Made by a program: the position numbers and the translations under genes. A stretch of 64,000 bases of DNA from Hyphomonadaceae bacterium (GTDB lineage: Bacteria > Pseudomonadota > Alphaproteobacteria > Caulobacterales > Aquidulcibacteraceae). The notes under the pieces are model-generated. The model saw only the letters and a list, made by a program, of their open reading frames with translations, had not been told where the DNA came from and made no database searches. Numbering within the stretch: position 1 is the first letter of the stretch; each line of letters opens with the position of its first letter. Of the stretch, positions 47,730 through 57,858 are shown piece by piece. The stretch spans positions 124,001 through 188,000 of the forward strand of contig WRPI01000003.1 in assembly GCA_009773395.1 (NCBI GenBank), given 5' to 3'.

Positions 47730-49753
47730 TACAAACCCTTCCTAAAAATAATTAGAGCGCCAAATCCAAGGACTGCAACCAACATGATAAATGCATAATG
47801 ATAAACATAGCCAGTTTGCATTTTGACTGATTTTTTGGAAATCACATTGATGTCATGCGAAATGCCATTTGGCCCCATGCCATCTATTATTTTACCATCG
47901 CCAATTTTCCAAAGGAAATCACCAATTGCGCGTGCCGATTTCACAAATACAACTTCGTAAATTTCGTCAAAATACCATTTATTGAACAAGAACGCGTGTA
48001 TAAAACCGCCCGCCTTGGCGATTTTCTTGCCCATTCCTTCATTCATCAAATAAATGAAAATTGCGGCCAAAAGCCCAGTCACAGTTACGATTAAAGGCAT
48101 ATATAAAACCCAAGTAGCGATGTGGTGACGCTCATCAAGGACATGGTTGGTTGGCGCGTTAAATATCGCACTCCCCCAAAACTCGGCATTGTGATGGCCA
48201 ACAAATGCATCGGCGAAGAAAAAGCCTGCGAAAACCGCGCCAAATGCCAACAAGCCCAATGGGATTAGCATGGACAATGGGCTTTCATGGGCAGGCGCTG
48301 TATGTGGTTTTGCCGCGTGCGCCTCATGGTGATCACCATGATGACCATGCGCTTCGCCTTTATAGCTGCCATGGAAAGTCATAAACGCCAAGCGCCATGA
48401 ATAGAAACTGGTAAGCAATGCCGCCAAAATCGAAATCCAAAACGCGAAAGTTGCAAATGGCGCACCATTTACAGACGCAGCAAAAGTGGTTTCAATAATT
48501 GCGTCTTTAGAGAAAAAGCCCGACAAGCCAAATTGGGTTTGCGGAATGCCAACGCCAGTAATTGACAATGTGCCAATCATCATCATTGCATAAGTCAATG
48601 GCATTGGTTTTGCCACCGCCCCCATTTGCCGCATATCTTGCTGATGGTGCAGGCCGTGAATAACTGAACCTGCGCCCAAAAACAAAAGCGCCTTAAAGAA
48701 TGCGTGCGTGAATAAATGGAACATCGCGGCTTGATACGCGCCAATGCCAGCGGCAAAAAACATATATCCAAGCTGCGAGCAGGTTGAATACGCAATAACG
48801 CGTTTAATATCATTTTGCGCTAAGCCAACTGATGCCGCAAAAATCGCGGTGACTGCACCGACAAGGGTAATCATGCCACTGGCAAATGTCGTAACTTCAT
48901 AAATCGGCGAACAAATGCACACCAATACAACGCCCGCTGTCACCATTGTTGCAGCGTGAATAAGCGCCGAAACCGGGGTTGGGCCTTCCATTGCGTCGGG
49001 CAACCAAGTGTGCAGAAAGAATTGCGCCGATTTGCCCATCGCGCCAATGAATAACAAAACACCGATGACTTCCATTGTCGGCAGCGAATAAATGCCCCAT
49101 TGCATCATATCGTTCACATGGGAAGGAATTGCGGCAAAAACTGGTTTGAATTCTATTGTGCCAAAAACCATATAGACCGACATAATGCCAAGAACAAAAC
49201 CAAAATCGCCAATTCGGTTGACAATAAATGCTTTGATTTGCGCATCATTGGCACTGCGTTTTTGGTGCCAAAAGCCGATAAGCAAATATGACGCAAGGCC
49301 CACGCCTTCCCAGCCGAAGAATAATTGCATGAAGTCGGCAGCAGTAACTAAAGCCAACATTGCGAAAGTGAATAATGATAAATAAGCGAAAAACCGTGGT
49401 TTGTGCGGATCTTCGGCCATATAGCCCCAAGAATACAAATGCACCAATGATGACACCGAAGTTACGACAAACATCATCACCACCGATATTGCATCAATGC
49501 GGATTGACCAAGTGGAAGTGAAACCCGCAACATCAAGCCATTTGAAAAACTGAATTGGCGCTTCAGGCAAATGAATTGTGTGTTGGTGATAACCAAGGAA
49601 AATCGCGGCGGCGGCAAAAAATGATACGAAAAGCAGGCCCGTAGTAATTGCCATTGACAATTTAACCGGCATTTTGGCGCCAAAAAGCCCAGCCAAAATG
49701 GCACCAATCACAGGCGCGAAAACAACAATTTGGGCAAGAACTTCAACAGACAC
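47729..49753 (-). CDS. nuoL: NADH-quinone oxidoreductase subunit L
   Basis: This 674-residue distal antiporter-like subunit includes the long lateral C-terminal helix region. [20 protein letters not shown] and [20 protein letters not shown] are signatures. A His-rich loop ([16 protein letters not shown], about residue 470) faces the membrane surface and may bind metal; such loops are seen in other alphaproteobacterial NuoL. Confidence 0.96.
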   Translation of the reverse strand: MSVEVLAQIVVFAPVIGAILAGLFGAKMPVKLSMAITTGLLFVSFFAAAAIFLGYHQHTIHLPEAPIQFFKWLDVAGFTSTWSIRIDAISVVMMFVVTSVSSLVHLYSWGYMAEDPHKPRFFAYLSLFTFAMLALVTAADFMQLFFGWEGVGLASYLLIGFWHQKRSANDAQIKAFIVNRIGDFGFVLGIMSVYMVFGTIEFKPVFAAIPSHVNDMMQWGIYSLPTMEVIGVLLFIGAMGKSAQFFLHTWLPDAMEGPTPVSALIHAATMVTAGVVLVCICSPIYEVTTFASGMITLVGAVTAIFAASVGLAQNDIKRVIAYSTCSQLGYMFFAAGIGAYQAAMFHLFTHAFFKALLFLGAGSVIHGLHHQQDMRQMGAVAKPMPLTYAMMMIGTLSITGVGIPQTQFGLSGFFSKDAIIETTFAASVNGAPFATFAFWISILAALLTSFYSWRLAFMTFHGSYKGEAHGHHGDHHEAHAAKPHTAPAHESPLSMLIPLGLLAFGAVFAGFFFADAFVGHHNAEFWGSAIFNAPTNHVLDERHHIATWVLYMPLIVTVTGLLAAIFIYLMNEGMGKKIAKAGGFIHAFLFNKWYFDEIYEVVFVKSARAIGDFLWKIGDGKIIDGMGPNGISHDINVISKKSVKMQTGYVYHYAFIMLVAVLGFGALIIFRKGL

Positions 49754-49758
49754 TTCGG

Positions 49759-50064
49759 CTAGCCCTTCATAATATTCAAATCTTCGACCGCAATGGTCCC
49801 GCGATTACGGAAATATACGACCAAAATTGCAAGGCCAATTGCGGCTTCAGCGGCGGCGACCGTTAGCACGAACATGGCAAAAACTTGCCCTACTAAATCG
49901 CCCGAAAACACCGAAAACGCGACCAAATTTACGTTGACCGCCAATAATATCAATTCAATCGACATCAAAATAACAATGATGTTTTTGCGATTAACGAAAA
50001 TGCCAAAAACACCAATTGTGAAAAGCGCTGCGGCGAATACCAAATAATGGGTAAGGCCAATCAT
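49759..50064 (-). CDS. nuoK: NADH-quinone oxidoreductase subunit K
   Basis: This 101-residue three-helix subunit has conserved Glu residues in [12 protein letters not shown] and [13 protein letters not shown]. It overlaps nuoJ by four bases. Confidence 0.96.
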   Translation of the reverse strand: MIGLTHYLVFAAALFTIGVFGIFVNRKNIIVILMSIELILLAVNVNLVAFSVFSGDLVGQVFAMFVLTVAAAEAAIGLAILVVYFRNRGTIAVEDLNIMKG

Positions 50065-50678
50065 AATGCCACTCCTTCGCCAGATTTTGGATCCATAAGT
50101 TCAACCCCTTCGGCGCGCGGCCTGCCAACTTGCTTAGTGACATTTTGACGTTTCACATTGTCACGGTGGCGAAGTGTCAAGACAATTGCGCCAATCATCG
50201 CCACAAACAAAACCAAACCTGCAAGCTGAAAAAACAAAATATAATCGGTGTATAATATCTTGCCAATTGCTTCGGCATTATTGGCAATATCAGTTGAAGG
50301 TGTTGGACTTGCTAAATCTCCAGCTCCAATATTCACCGCAATTCGCGTATTTGACACCAAAATGAACATTGCAAACAAGGTTATTGCAACCCCGGCCCCA
50401 AGCGGTAAATAGCGCGTAAAACCTTGTTTTAGCTCAACAAAATCAATATCAAGCATCATTACGACGAACAAGAACAGCACCATAACCGCGCCGACATAAA
50501 CAACAACCAAGAGCATCGCCAAATATTCAGCGCCGATCAACACAAACAGGCCCGCAGTTGTGAAAAAGGTCAAAACCAAAAACAAGACCGAATGCACAGG
50601 GTTCTTTGCCGCGACAACCATCAAGGCAGATATAATTGCGATCGCGCTCAATATGTAAAAAGCGGCTGAAATTAACAT
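50061..50678 (-). CDS. nuoJ: NADH-quinone oxidoreductase subunit J
   Basis: This 205-residue membrane subunit has [20 protein letters not shown], the conserved [20 protein letters not shown] helix and three further helices, then a polar C-terminal tail. It helps couple quinone reduction to proton movement. Confidence 0.95.
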   Translation of the reverse strand: MLISAAFYILSAIAIISALMVVAAKNPVHSVLFLVLTFFTTAGLFVLIGAEYLAMLLVVVYVGAVMVLFLFVVMMLDIDFVELKQGFTRYLPLGAGVAITLFAMFILVSNTRIAVNIGAGDLASPTPSTDIANNAEAIGKILYTDYILFFQLAGLVLFVAMIGAIVLTLRHRDNVKRQNVTKQVGRPRAEGVELMDPKSGEGVAL

Positions 50679-50720
50679 CGCTTTTTATTCCCTTTCCTTA
50701 ACTTACCCGTCATCATCTAG

Positions 50721-51206
50721 TTACCGATATTTGCCATCTAATTCCAAATTTTTCGCAATTTCGCGTTCCCATCTATCGCCATTAGATAGCAAATGCTCTT
50801 TGTCATAAAATAATTCTTCACGTGTTTCAGTGGCATATTCAAAATTTGGCCCTTCAACAATTGCGTCCACCGGGCAGGCTTCTTGGCACAAGCCGCAATA
50901 AATGCACTTCGTCATGTCAATGTCATAGCGCGTGGTGCGGCGTGAGCCATCATCGCGCGGCTCGGCTTCAATTGTGATTGCTTGGGCTGGGCAAATCGCT
51001 TCGCATAATTTGCAAGCGATGCAACGCTCCTCACCATTTGGATAGCGGCGCAGCGCATGTTCACCACGAAAGCGCGGGCTTAATGGGCCTTTTTCAAATG
51101 GGTAATTAACTGTTGGTTTGCGCCGAAAATAGACTTTCATTCCAAGGACAAACGCCCCCATAAAGTCAAAAAGCGTTGCGCCTTTAAGTGCTTGTTTGAG
51201 GCTCAT
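50721..51206 (-). CDS. nuoI: NADH-quinone oxidoreductase subunit I
   Basis: This 161-residue peripheral subunit carries two [4Fe-4S] clusters (N6a, N6b) in [15 protein letters not shown] and [15 protein letters not shown]. It passes electrons toward NuoB. It is nine bases downstream of nuoH. Confidence 0.97.
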   Translation of the reverse strand: MSLKQALKGATLFDFMGAFVLGMKVYFRRKPTVNYPFEKGPLSPRFRGEHALRRYPNGEERCIACKLCEAICPAQAITIEAEPRDDGSRRTTRYDIDMTKCIYCGLCQEACPVDAIVEGPNFEYATETREELFYDKEHLLSNGDRWEREIAKNLELDGKYR

Positions 51207-51215
51207 TTTATATTC

Positions 51216-52298
51216 CTAGCCCCCAAAAAACGTAACATTTGCGCCAACAACGGCAACTGCGACTAATGTTGTTGGCAAGAACACTTTCCAGCCGATTCGC
51301 ATCAATTGATCATAACGATACCTTGGCACAAATGCCTTAACCATCGCAAACAAAAAGAAGACAAACCAGATTTTGGTATAAAGCACCAGAAAACCGATAT
51401 AAGGATTGGTGACTTCGCCCCAGGGCAAGTTCCAACCGCCAAGGAATAAAATACTAATCATCGCGCACATAAGCACAATATTGAGATATTCCCCAACCAT
51501 GAACAATAAATATAATGTCGCCGAATATTCAACTTGATAGCCCGCGACCAATTCCGACTCTGCTTCGGGCAAATCAAAGGGTGGGCGATTGGTTTCCGCC
51601 AATGCCGAAATAAAAAATATCCACATCATCATGAACATGATTATGCCTGTAACAAATGCCATTGCGATTTTTATCGGGCTGCCACCGTGTAATAAAGCGC
51701 CAATGAATGAAAAACCGTGCCAATCCCACAGACCCGCGCTTTGATGGTTCACTATTTGCGTCAAATTAAGTGAGCCGACTAAAAGCAAAACCGTTACAAT
51801 CACAAAGCCAATTGAGACTTCATATGAAACCATTTGCGCGGCAGAGCGCAGAGCTCCCAAAAACGGATATTTTGAATTAGAAGCCCAACCACCCATAATT
51901 ATGCCATAAACGCCCAATGACGAAATTGCCAATAAATACAATATCCCAACATTCATATCTGAGATAACCCAACCCGGCGCCAATGGCACAACCGCCCAAG
52001 TTATGAAAGCCAGAACCAATGTTAAAATTGGTGCAATAACGAATACCGTTTTATTCGCGGCGGCTGGAATTACAATTTCCTTAAACACAAATTTCAAGAA
52101 GTCGGCGAAACTTTGGAATAGACCGAATGGCCCAACTACATTTGGCCCTTTTCGCATCATTACTGCGGCCCAGACTTTGCGATCAAACAATAATATGAAG
52201 GCCAATGTTAGGAGCAACAAAATTGCGAAACCCAATATCTGGGCAATTCCCAAAACACTTCCCCAAAGCGGCCCAAATTGTTCTACCAAATCCCGCAT
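51216..52298 (-). CDS. nuoH: NADH-quinone oxidoreductase subunit H
   Basis: This 360-residue membrane subunit helps form the quinone site. [20 protein letters not shown] and [20 protein letters not shown] are highly conserved signatures. It begins three bases after nuoG. Confidence 0.97.
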   Translation of the reverse strand: MRDLVEQFGPLWGSVLGIAQILGFAILLLLTLAFILLFDRKVWAAVMMRKGPNVVGPFGLFQSFADFLKFVFKEIVIPAAANKTVFVIAPILTLVLAFITWAVVPLAPGWVISDMNVGILYLLAISSLGVYGIIMGGWASNSKYPFLGALRSAAQMVSYEVSIGFVIVTVLLLVGSLNLTQIVNHQSAGLWDWHGFSFIGALLHGGSPIKIAMAFVTGIIMFMMMWIFFISALAETNRPPFDLPEAESELVAGYQVEYSATLYLLFMVGEYLNIVLMCAMISILFLGGWNLPWGEVTNPYIGFLVLYTKIWFVFFLFAMVKAFVPRYRYDQLMRIGWKVFLPTTLVAVAVVGANVTFFGG

Positions 52299-52301
52299 AT
52301 T

Positions 52302-54401
52302 CTACTCCGCCGCCATATTTTCTGGCACAACGCCAAGCCTTGAAGCCGAACATTTCGCCATGGTTTCAGATGCCCTCGCGATTGGATTGGTTAGATAATA
52401 ATCTATAATTACGCCGCCGATAGTTGCATTCACGGCAGCTCCAGTTTCGCCGATATGGCGCAAATCTAAGGCAGCGCTTGGCGCGATTTCGCCTGCCGTG
52501 GCTGCGAAACTTGGGCTATCAGCCTTTAGTTTCTCGCGCAATTCTTGCAAATTATCATAAGGGAGTGGCTTGCCCAATTCTTGTGAAACCGCGCGGAAAA
52601 TTGCCCACTCTTCTTTGGCTTCGCCTTTTGCTTCAACCGCAGCATAGGCATATTGAACCCGCCCTTCCAAATTGACGTAAATCCCATTTTTCTCGGTATA
52701 GGCAGGGCTTGGCAAAATTAGATCAGCGTCATGTGCGCCCCTATCGCCATGGCTTCCAATATAGATTTTGAACGCAGTGCTTGGCGCGGCAATTTCATCG
52801 GCACCCAAGAGAATGAGAACATCAAGCGCTTCTGGCGCTAACATTTGCTTGGTATTCAAACCATTTTTTGTCGGTATTAGGCCAATATCAAGACCCGCGA
52901 CCCGTGATGCCGCCGAGTGAAGTATATTCCAGCCGTTCCAATCATCGCGCACAATTTTCGCGCGAAGGCCAATTTCGCCAATAAGTTTGAGGATTTTGCT
53001 CCCCACATCACCAATTAAAGCACCCATGCCGACAATTATCATCGGATATTTGGCTTCGGCGAATTTCTTGAAGAAATCAGTTTTGCCTTTTGACAATTCT
53101 TCGAGAATTTTGGTTTGCTCGCCTAAATATTCGTATGGATAGGTTAAGTCGGCACTTTCGCCAACCAGTGCGATTGATTTAAGAGCGCCCGCCAAATAAG
53201 ATTTACGAATCCGTGCGTTCAAAACTGGGGCTTCGAGCCGTGGATTTGAGCCAATAATCAAAAGCGCATCGGCCATTTCTATGCCACTGATGGTTGAATT
53301 AAATAAATAACCAGCGCGCCCTGCATCCGTGCTTATTGCCGCACCATCTTGACGGCAATCGCGGTTTTCAATTTTCAAGACTTCGCACAAATCAAAAGCC
53401 GCTTTTTGGCTTTCCGCATCGTTCAAATCGCCAGTAATCAGGCCGATTTTTGAAGGATCACCGCGCAATTTATCGGCAAATACTGCCAATGCTTCAGGCC
53501 AAGTAATTGCTTCCAATTTGCCATTTTTGCGCAAATAAGGCTTGTCCAATCTTTGGCGGCGCAAACCATCGCATGCATGGCGGCCCTTATCCGACAACCA
53601 TTCTTCATTTACGTCGTCATTAACCCGAGGTTCGACACGCAAAACTTCAGTGCCGCGCGCATCAACCCGAATATTCGAACCAAGCGCGTCCATAACATCG
53701 ATTGATTCTGTTTTCTTCAACTCCCATGGGCGCGCATTGAATGCATATGGCCTTGATGTAAGCGCGCCAACTGGGCATAAATCAACAACATTTCCCGAAA
53801 GTTCGGAAGTCAATGCGGCTTCAAGATAGGTAGTAATTTCCATATCTTCGCCACGGCCGATTGCGCCCAATTCGGGAACGCCTGCCACTTCGGTTGCGAA
53901 ACGGACACAACGCGTGCATTGAATACATCTCGTCATGGCGGTTTTGATTAATGGCCCCATATATTTGACTTCGACAGCGCGTTTTCCTTCGCCAAACCTT
54001 GAATGTTCGCCACCATAAACCAGTGATTGATCTTGCAAATCACACTCGCCGCCTTGGTCACAAATTGGGCAATCCAGTGGGTGATTGATAAGCAAAAACT
54101 CCATAACGCCTTTGCGTGAGGCTTTTACTTTTTCGGAATTAGTTATTACTTCGGCGGGCTCGCCGTTTGGCCCAGGTCTTTGGTCTTTTACTTGTTGCGA
54201 GCAAGAAGCAACCGCCTTTGGTGCGCCCTTAACTTCGACCAAACACATGCGGCAATTGCCGGCAACTGAAAGCCGTTCGTGGTAGCAAAAACGAGGGATT
54301 TGCGCGCCCGCAGCTTCGCATGCCTGCAAAAGCGTATATTCGCCGGGCACCGCAATTTCTTGCCCATCGACAATTATCTTAATTGTGGCGACATCCGCCA
54401 T
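52302..54401 (-). CDS. nuoG: NADH-quinone oxidoreductase subunit G
   Basis: This 699-residue largest peripheral subunit has an N-terminal [2Fe-2S] ferredoxin domain (PRFCYHERLSVAGNCRMCLV), N5 ligands in HPLDCPICDQGGECDLQD, N4 ligands in CIQCTRCVRFATEV, then a molybdopterin-oxidoreductase-like domain without cofactor. It is separated from nuoF by a five-gene insertion. Confidence 0.96.
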   Translation of the reverse strand: MADVATIKIIVDGQEIAVPGEYTLLQACEAAGAQIPRFCYHERLSVAGNCRMCLVEVKGAPKAVASCSQQVKDQRPGPNGEPAEVITNSEKVKASRKGVMEFLLINHPLDCPICDQGGECDLQDQSLVYGGEHSRFGEGKRAVEVKYMGPLIKTAMTRCIQCTRCVRFATEVAGVPELGAIGRGEDMEITTYLEAALTSELSGNVVDLCPVGALTSRPYAFNARPWELKKTESIDVMDALGSNIRVDARGTEVLRVEPRVNDDVNEEWLSDKGRHACDGLRRQRLDKPYLRKNGKLEAITWPEALAVFADKLRGDPSKIGLITGDLNDAESQKAAFDLCEVLKIENRDCRQDGAAISTDAGRAGYLFNSTISGIEMADALLIIGSNPRLEAPVLNARIRKSYLAGALKSIALVGESADLTYPYEYLGEQTKILEELSKGKTDFFKKFAEAKYPMIIVGMGALIGDVGSKILKLIGEIGLRAKIVRDDWNGWNILHSAASRVAGLDIGLIPTKNGLNTKQMLAPEALDVLILLGADEIAAPSTAFKIYIGSHGDRGAHDADLILPSPAYTEKNGIYVNLEGRVQYAYAAVEAKGEAKEEWAIFRAVSQELGKPLPYDNLQELREKLKADSPSFAATAGEIAPSAALDLRHIGETGAAVNATIGGVIIDYYLTNPIARASETMAKCSASRLGVVPENMAAE

Positions 54402-54458
54402 TAGCCTGCCCCGCTATAATTATATCGTTATGACTTGCACCTAATGATGCCCCACAAC

Positions 54459-54638
54459 TTATCCCATATATGCGACAATCGCAGCAATAATGCCTGCAAC
54501 AATCAAAGCAATCCATAACCATATTGGCACAAATATCCCATAGGCAAAATGCAGCATTATGAAGCCAACAACACATATCAAAAGCGAAAATGCCACGAGT
54601 TTTCGGAGTTTAATGCAGATAGGGCATTTCACGGGCAT
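54459..54638 (-). CDS. Small two-helix membrane protein with CxxC, between nuoG and GFA
   Basis: This is a protein of about 59 residues. A CPIC motif near the N-terminus (MPVKCPICIKLRKL) precedes two hydrophobic segments (LVAFSLLICVVGFIMLHFAY and WIALIVAGIIAAIVAYMG). ATG 54638 has AAGG eight or nine bases upstream; an in-frame GTG at 54662 is the alternative. No family is recognised. It is on the nuo strand within the insertion block. Confidence 0.5.
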   Translation of the reverse strand: MPVKCPICIKLRKLVAFSLLICVVGFIMLHFAYGIFVPIWLWIALIVAGIIAAIVAYMG

Positions 54639-54715
54639 TTGGACCGCCTTTTTTGAAATCACTCTTCATAAATTCTAGCGATTCTAGAATCAATTGCCGT
54701 CACTTCAGACATGAT

Positions 54716-55159
54716 TCAATCTTCATCAGGATGTTGGAACGAAGCCATATTTTTCAAATAGGGAGCTTCTTCAAAAAAATCAGATGTCCGATGTTCTGGC
54801 CAATCTTTCAAATTACCGAGATAGCTTAAGCGAGCTTCCACCCCATATTGAATTATAGGCTCAATATTTTCTGGGTGATCAAATGCGGAGATAGAAATTG
54901 AAGTGCTTTCGGGCGACTCATAGGTCAAAGGCGTCCCGCATTTTTCACAAAACCCACGGCGAACAAAATTGGAGCTTTCGAAGCGGCTAGGCTCGGCTTT
55001 TGTCCATTTCAACGTGCCTGCTTTGATGGAAACCAAAGGCGCAAAAAAATTGCCATAGGCTTTTTGGCACATGCGGCAGTGGCAAATTGAGGCTTGCCCC
55101 AATTCGCCAACGATTTCAAACCTAATTTGCCCACATTGGCAGCCGCCCTTACGAACCAA
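54716..55159 (-). CDS. GFA/CENP-V-family zinc-binding protein
   Basis: This 147-residue protein has the Cys pattern of the glutathione-dependent formaldehyde-activating family: GGCQCGQIRFEI, ICHCRMCQKAYG and GFCEKCGTPLTYES, about seven ligands for two zinc ions. Members may act on glutathione adducts but most are uncharacterised. The TTG start is backed by GGAG, which overlaps the stop region of the JmjC gene ten bases away, so the two are probably one operon. Confidence 0.88.
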   Translation of the reverse strand: MVRKGGCQCGQIRFEIVGELGQASICHCRMCQKAYGNFFAPLVSIKAGTLKWTKAEPSRFESSNFVRRGFCEKCGTPLTYESPESTSISISAFDHPENIEPIIQYGVEARLSYLGNLKDWPEHRTSDFFEEAPYLKNMASFQHPDED

Positions 55160-55169
55160 AGATATTCTC

Positions 55170-56429
55170 CTAACTTATGCGTTTGATAAACCCATGCGAT
55201 TGCAAAATGCCAATTAGCATCATTGCGTCATCGCCCAAATCCGAGGCTTTGAACAGCTTGCCTTTGGTAATAAGTTCAATGAATGGCTTGTGATTGGCAT
55301 CAAAATGCAGGCGACCACCTGCCGCTAAAATCCTTACTCGCGCAGGTTTATTTTCAAAAGCGGGAACGTCTTCCATTTGCCAATTGGCGTCAAACCTTCT
55401 GATATAAGTATCCGAAGCAAGGTGCGGGCGATGCGCGTCCACCAATGCGCCTCTTGTGTCAGCAACGCGTGAGCGGATGAAAGTATCGACAAATAAATCA
55501 AACGCATTATCCATTTTTACTTTCGAGCTTAGGCTGGCGACAAGTTCATTGAAATATTTGCGCGCAATTTCGCGATCAAAATCAGGGTGAGCATAACCAG
55601 GTGGCAAAGATGCGCGGAAGTTTTTGTCTTTTAGTGAAACTTCGGAAACCGCTTCAATCATCAATTCGGCCCAAGTTCGGTTAATTATGCCAATTGTGAT
55701 GTGCAATGAAGGCTCATCGCCCGATGATACCGCATCATGCATGAGGCCGCGTGGCACATAGGCAAAATCACCAGCATTCAAAACAAATTCTTGCGTGATC
55801 TCGCCAGTTTCGTGGATGTTGGAATTATAGCCCTCACCGCGATATGGATTATCGACCGGGGTATTGTAAAATCGCCAAGATTTAGCGCCGCTTATTTGCA
55901 AGACAAAAACATCGTGATTGTCATAATGAGTGCGAAATGCTTGATTACTTGACGGTGTCAAATAAATATTGGTCTGAATATGGCACGAAAATACTTTTTC
56001 CAAAGATTGACAAAACCGCGCCAATACCGGGTCAAGTTGGTGCAATTGTTGCAAAATTATGCTGGCCCCATTGCGAAATTCGTCAATTATCCGGCCTCTA
56101 TCGGCATAACCCGAGCCGTCAATATAATCTGCCCGCGTCATATTTCGCTTGGCGTGGGTCATGTCGATTTGGCCTTCTTTAAGATCGACGCCTGAAATTA
56201 TTTCGTCAATGCGCTCAAGGCTCAAAAGCGATTTGAAGCGATTGGGTTCATCGCGGTGGACAACCAATGGCTTTTTTTCAAAATAATCCGCGAGAAATTG
56301 GCTGCTCGTGGTCGGCGCACCCATGAATTCAAGAACGTTCTCGCCCCAAGCGTCAGTTGGGTTTAATTTAATTGCGCTGTCCATTTTGGTTTTTCTTTCT
56401 TTTAGCGAAACAATGTCTGTATTTGTCAT
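55170..56429 (-). CDS. JmjC/cupin-type 2-oxoglutarate- and iron-dependent oxygenase
   Basis: This 419-residue protein has the cupin_4/JmjC layout known from ribosomal oxygenases (RoxA/YcfD type). The iron-binding HxD lies in THYDNHDVFVLQISGAKSWR (His near residue 166) and the distal His in YVPRGLMHDAVSSG (near residue 230). SLHITIGI follows as a strand, and a helical and winged C-terminal part comes after. The family hydroxylates protein side chains. ATG 56429 has GGAG eight bases upstream; the frame is open a further 27 codons. The upstream neighbours encode Ser/Asp repeat proteins, which makes them candidate substrates by proximity only. A terminator lies between. Confidence 0.85.
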   Translation of the reverse strand: MTNTDIVSLKERKTKMDSAIKLNPTDAWGENVLEFMGAPTTSSQFLADYFEKKPLVVHRDEPNRFKSLLSLERIDEIISGVDLKEGQIDMTHAKRNMTRADYIDGSGYADRGRIIDEFRNGASIILQQLHQLDPVLARFCQSLEKVFSCHIQTNIYLTPSSNQAFRTHYDNHDVFVLQISGAKSWRFYNTPVDNPYRGEGYNSNIHETGEITQEFVLNAGDFAYVPRGLMHDAVSSGDEPSLHITIGIINRTWAELMIEAVSEVSLKDKNFRASLPPGYAHPDFDREIARKYFNELVASLSSKVKMDNAFDLFVDTFIRSRVADTRGALVDAHRPHLASDTYIRRFDANWQMEDVPAFENKPARVRILAAGGRLHFDANHKPFIELITKGKLFKASDLGDDAMMLIGILQSHGFIKRIS

Positions 56430-56540
56430 TTGGTTTACTCCACCTCTATATATGATGATGGCCGAATTGGCAGGTAAATTGCGGCAATTTATAGGCAAAT
56501 ATTGCGCCAAAATGCCGCACTATCTTGCGAAACTTCTTAG

Positions 56541-56578
56541 AAAAAAATATGGCGCGATTACAATTAACCGCGCCATAT
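56541..56578 (-). terminator. Strong rho-independent terminator behind the large repeat-protein gene
   Basis: On the minus strand a perfect 10-bp stem (ATATGGCGCG with CGCGCCATAT) closes a 12-base loop and is followed by six T residues. It ends transcripts of the repeat-protein genes before the JmjC gene, or attenuates them so that the oxygenase is made at a lower level. Confidence 0.9.
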
Positions 56579-56605
56579 ATTTCTTGCCATTCAAATCGCC
56601 GCTGA

Positions 56606-57784
56606 TTAACGGTTCCGTCCATAATTCGACGTATCGGTGCTATCTGAATCGGTGCGACCTGTGCGACCCCAACCTGCTCCGTCTGACGGATCACTATCGG
56701 TGCGACCAGTGCGCCCATGACGCGCAGTGTCTGAACTATCACTATCGGAACGGCCAGTTTCAGGACGGTTTGATGAGCCGCTTGAACGATTGCCGCGACC
56801 ATAATTTGACCTATCGGAACTATCACTATCGCTCACATTTGTGCGACCATAGCCCGCGCCATCCGACGGATCTGAATCCGAACGACCAGTGCGACCATGC
56901 CCCGAAGTATCGGTTGAATCGCTATCGGTGCGACCAGTATTGGGGCGGTTGGATGAACCGCCCGAACGATTGCCGCGCCCGTAATTCGACCTATCTGAAC
57001 TATCGCTATCGCTCACATTAGTGCGACCATAACCTGCGCCATCGGAAGGATCTGAATCGGAACGACCAGTGCGACCATGCCCCGAAGTATCGGTTGAATC
57101 ACTATCAGTGCGGCCAGTATTTGGGCGAGTGCTCGTCTTGCCGCCGCTGCTGCCGCCCGAACCGCGACCATAATTGGATCTATCGGAACTATCACTATCG
57201 CTCACATTAGTACGGCCATAGCCTGCGCCATCTGATGGATCCGAATCCGAACGCCCAGTGCGACCGTGCCCCGAAGTATCGGTTGAATCGCTATCGGTGC
57301 GGCCAGTATTTGGACGGTTTGAAGAACCGCCCGAACGATTGCCGCGCCCATAATTTGCCCGATCCGAACTGTCACTGTCTGACACATTAGTGCGCCCGTA
57401 ACCAGCGCCATCCGAAGGATCTGAATCTGATTGACCGGTGCGACCATGCCCCGAAGTATCGGTTGAATCGCTATCGGTGCGGCCGGTATTTGGACGGTTC
57501 GATGAACCACCCGAACGATTGCCACGCCCATAATTTGCCCTATCTGAACTATCCCCATCAGAAACATTGGTGCGACCATGACCAGCTGTATCAGACGAAT
57601 CTGAATCGGAGCGGCCCGTGCGGCCATGATTTGCGGTGTCACTGCTGTCACTATCGGTGCGGCCAGTTTCGGGGGCATTTTCAGCCGCTTTGGCTGGGCC
57701 GACTACGGTTTGGGTCGCGCCAACAACTGCAACGCCACCTATAATCTGCGCCAAAAAGGAGCGCTTATCCGTTTCTTTTGCCAT
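56606..57784 (-). CDS. Exported Ser/Asp-rich repeat protein, large (392 residues)
   Basis: The N-terminus has a Tat-like signal: DKRSFLAQIIGGVAVVGATQ, a Lys-Arg variant of the R-R-x-F-L motif, then an AKAA cleavage-type site. Residues 41-392 consist of 24 units that each begin Gly-Arg. Typical units are GRTDSDSTDTSGH, GRTGRSDSDPSDGAGY, GRTNVSDSDSSDRSNY and GRGNRSGGSSNRPNT. These four recur in that order as a superrepeat of about 60 residues, five times, then three extra units and GRNR. A His, Tyr or Trp often precedes each GR. Hydrophobic residues are almost absent, so the chain is probably unfolded or binds calcium through its D-x-D-x-S-D loops (inference). GAGG precedes the ATG. Function is not recognised. 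Confidence 0.88.
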   Translation of the reverse strand: MAKETDKRSFLAQIIGGVAVVGATQTVVGPAKAAENAPETGRTDSDSSDTANHGRTGRSDSDSSDTAGHGRTNVSDGDSSDRANYGRGNRSGGSSNRPNTGRTDSDSTDTSGHGRTGQSDSDPSDGAGYGRTNVSDSDSSDRANYGRGNRSGGSSNRPNTGRTDSDSTDTSGHGRTGRSDSDPSDGAGYGRTNVSDSDSSDRSNYGRGSGGSSGGKTSTRPNTGRTDSDSTDTSGHGRTGRSDSDPSDGAGYGRTNVSDSDSSDRSNYGRGNRSGGSSNRPNTGRTDSDSTDTSGHGRTGRSDSDPSDGAGYGRTNVSDSDSSDRSNYGRGNRSSGSSNRPETGRSDSDSSDTARHGRTGRTDSDPSDGAGWGRTGRTDSDSTDTSNYGRNR

Positions 57785-57858
57785 TTTATTACCTCACTAT
57801 TCAAGGTGTGTTTGAGAAATGTGCCGAGCAAAACAGCATCGGAATTCGTAATAATTTT

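Noticed and set aside
54379-54576. Cys/Asp-rich minus-strand ORF overlapping the small membrane protein
   Set aside because: It is an out-of-frame reading of the small membrane protein and the nuoG start region, without a ribosome-binding site.
57202-57678. Other-frame ORFs inside the repeat genes (Ile/Ala/Met-rich translations and plus-strand readings)
   Set aside because: They are products of the repetitive DNA in wrong frames. The Ser/Asp frame has the leader, the ribosome-binding site and a consistent protein pattern.
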